From: Pseudoalteromonas ulvae UL12
Lineage (GTDB): Bacteria > Pseudomonadota > Gammaproteobacteria > Enterobacterales > Alteromonadaceae
Length of the DNA stretch: 17,674 bases
Reading direction: 5' to 3'
NCBI RefSeq assembly: GCF_014925405.1
Contig: NZ_AQHJ01000015.1
Coordinates: 1-17,674, forward strand
The translations under genes and the position numbers were made by a program. Below, piece by piece: positions 16,870 to 17,674 of the stretch. Every line of letters starts with the position of its first letter. Within the stretch, counting starts at the first letter, position 1. The notes beneath the pieces were generated by a model. That model saw only the letters and a program-made list of their open reading frames with translations. It had not been told where the DNA came from and searched no databases.

Positions 16870-17152
16870 GATCATATTAGTCCCTAATCCTGTTTTTTAT
16901 GGAGAATAATAGAACCTAAATATGATCAAAAATTGTGTAAATCGAAGTTAATCGTCATAACTTGTAAATAAATACTACCAAAATCAGTTTTTTAACAATC
17001 AAATTGTGAATATCTACCCTCGAAATTGTTAATAACAATAAGGATAAAAAAACAATAATGCCAAATATGGATCTTTATTAGTGCCAAAACCTGATCGTTT
17101 ATAGATCTAAAATTTGATCTTATTAGTGCCTAATAGTGATCGGTTTAGTACC
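16870..17152 (+). repeat. Second GATC repeat family downstream of rep
   Basis: Degenerate repeats of the form GATCnTTTAnTAGTnCCAAA begin at 17070, 17093, 17116 and 17138, a spacing of 22-23 bases, with an extra GATC at 17104, half a period away. Another copy starts at 16870 (GATCATATTAGTCCC) and a possible inverted copy lies at 16910-16927. Both 16870 and 17070 are preceded by AATAATGCCA. The sequence differs from the ACCCGA iterons upstream of rep, so it may be a second class of initiator or regulator site. This is otherwise a non-coding AT-rich stretch. Confidence 0.65.
17025..17039. repeat. 15-base A/T-rich palindrome
   Basis: ATTGTTAATAACAAT is a perfect palindrome about a central A, 31 bases before the 22-base repeats. 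Function unknown. Confidence 0.3.
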
Positions 17153-17264
17153 AAATTATGTTTTAAATCTAGGGTTTAAGCAATGATATCAGTTGCTTAT
17201 GGTGTTTCCCCTTTACCCATTTATTCCATTATTCTATCCCTATATTATTCCCTTCCCTAACCAT

Positions 17265-17292
17265 AGATAAAAAAACGCCTTATTTTTTATCT
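17265..17292 (+). terminator. Possible hairpin terminator
   Basis: AGATAAAAAA and TTTTTTATCT form a perfect 10-bp stem with an 8-base loop (ACGCCTTA), followed by TT. The stem is wholly A/T except for one pair, so it is weak. It could end transcripts from either side, but it lies 450 bases from rep. Confidence 0.3.
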
Positions 17293-17357
17293 TTAACTTC
17301 GAGCGAGAGTGGTTATTTGGCAGTAACAAATTTATTGTAAAATTAGCCTAAATGATT

Positions 17358-17674
17358 CAGGGCGGGATCGAAGTTTAAATTGACTCATGTTGGTGTTTTG
17401 TAATCTGATTGTGCATCGCAATTTTAAGGCCGCTACAATGAGGGTTATCACGCATTTAGACTGGATTAACTCTCATCGTGAACAAGCTCAAAAGCCACAC
17501 ATTGCGATTGATGGTAAAGTACTTCGAGGCTGCTGGAAAGGCGATGTGTACAACGCGCTCAATGTGGTCAGTGCATTTGATGTTGATAACGGCCTAGCCT
17601 TGTATCAACAAACTGCAAAGAATAAAGGCGATTTTATCATCCAAGTTAAAGCGAACCAACGCAATTTACACAAT
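17358..17674 (+). mobile_element. Second ISAs1-like remnant, left end, continues past the window
   Basis: It begins at CAGGGCGGGATCGAAG, which resembles the ends of the first remnant. It carries a truncated transposase of a different ISAs1 subgroup (IDGKVLRG and NALNVVSAFDVDNGLALYQQ, against IDGKILRR and AIHMVSAFA in the first). The right end is outside the window. Confidence 0.7.
17387..17674 (+). pseudogene. ISAs1-family transposase fragment lacking N-terminus and second catalytic Asp
   Basis: The frame is open from ATG 17387 to the window edge (96 codons). From WINSHREQAQKPHIAIDGKV onward it matches the middle of an ISAs1-type transposase, with the first catalytic Asp in IAIDGK. The usual first 90-100 residues are missing. 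After LYQQTAKNKG it jumps in frame to DFIIQVKANQRNLHN, omitting about 40 residues that in the family include the LDALHCQ segment with the second Asp. The IS end lies only 29 bases before the ATG, so the N-terminal loss is an internal deletion. Confidence 0.75.

Overview
The window looks like part of a low-GC gammaproteobacterial replicon, most likely a marine genus in the Pseudoalteromonas/Vibrio/Shewanella range. This is inferred from protein style, ISAs1-type transposase remnants and AT-rich spacers; no marker gene fixes the genus. It has two halves: a nonribosomal peptide synthetase (NRPS) operon on the minus strand (1-12300) and a plasmid- or chromid-type replication region on the plus strand (about 14290-17150). 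A decayed insertion sequence separates them.

The minus-strand operon reads from right to left. First comes an EctB-type L-2,4-diaminobutyrate (Dab) aminotransferase (12291-10987). A JmjC/cupin-8 type Fe(II)/2-oxoglutarate oxygenase (10994-10128) overlaps its end by 8 bases. After a 134-base gap with a terminator-like hairpin and a 10-base direct repeat comes a 3210-residue NRPS with three C-A-PCP modules (9993-361). The 5' end of a second NRPS subunit follows, overlapping by ATGA, with a TubC-type docking domain followed by a condensation domain that runs off the window. There is no epimerase, thioesterase, transporter or regulator in view. The specificity code I read from the third adenylation domain (DIWEMTGDDK) is within two residues of the Dab code I recall (DIWELTADDK). 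The aminotransferase therefore plausibly supplies a substrate of the assembly line rather than ectoine synthesis. The oxygenase is a candidate tailoring enzyme.

12301-12967 is AT-rich and non-coding apart from a probable operon promoter. 12968-14092 is a decayed ISAs1-family element with imperfect terminal inverted repeats and a transposase gene broken by stops, frameshifts and deletion.

14293-15590 is an iteron origin with about 19 copies of a 17-base iteron (consensus AGATCAGAATTACCCGA), two perfect or consensus DnaA boxes, and a 278-base module present twice, 361 bases apart. Iterons come in two classes, with and without a GATC (Dam) site, and the class order is the same in both modules. 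A 376-residue initiator-like gene (15682-16812) follows. Downstream is a third DnaA box and a different set of GATC-containing repeats at about 22-base spacing (16870-17152). The window ends in a second, different ISAs1-like remnant whose transposase lacks its N-terminus and the segment with the second catalytic Asp.

The parts that most deserve attention are the Dab-linked NRPS system and the two-family, modular iteron origin beside it.
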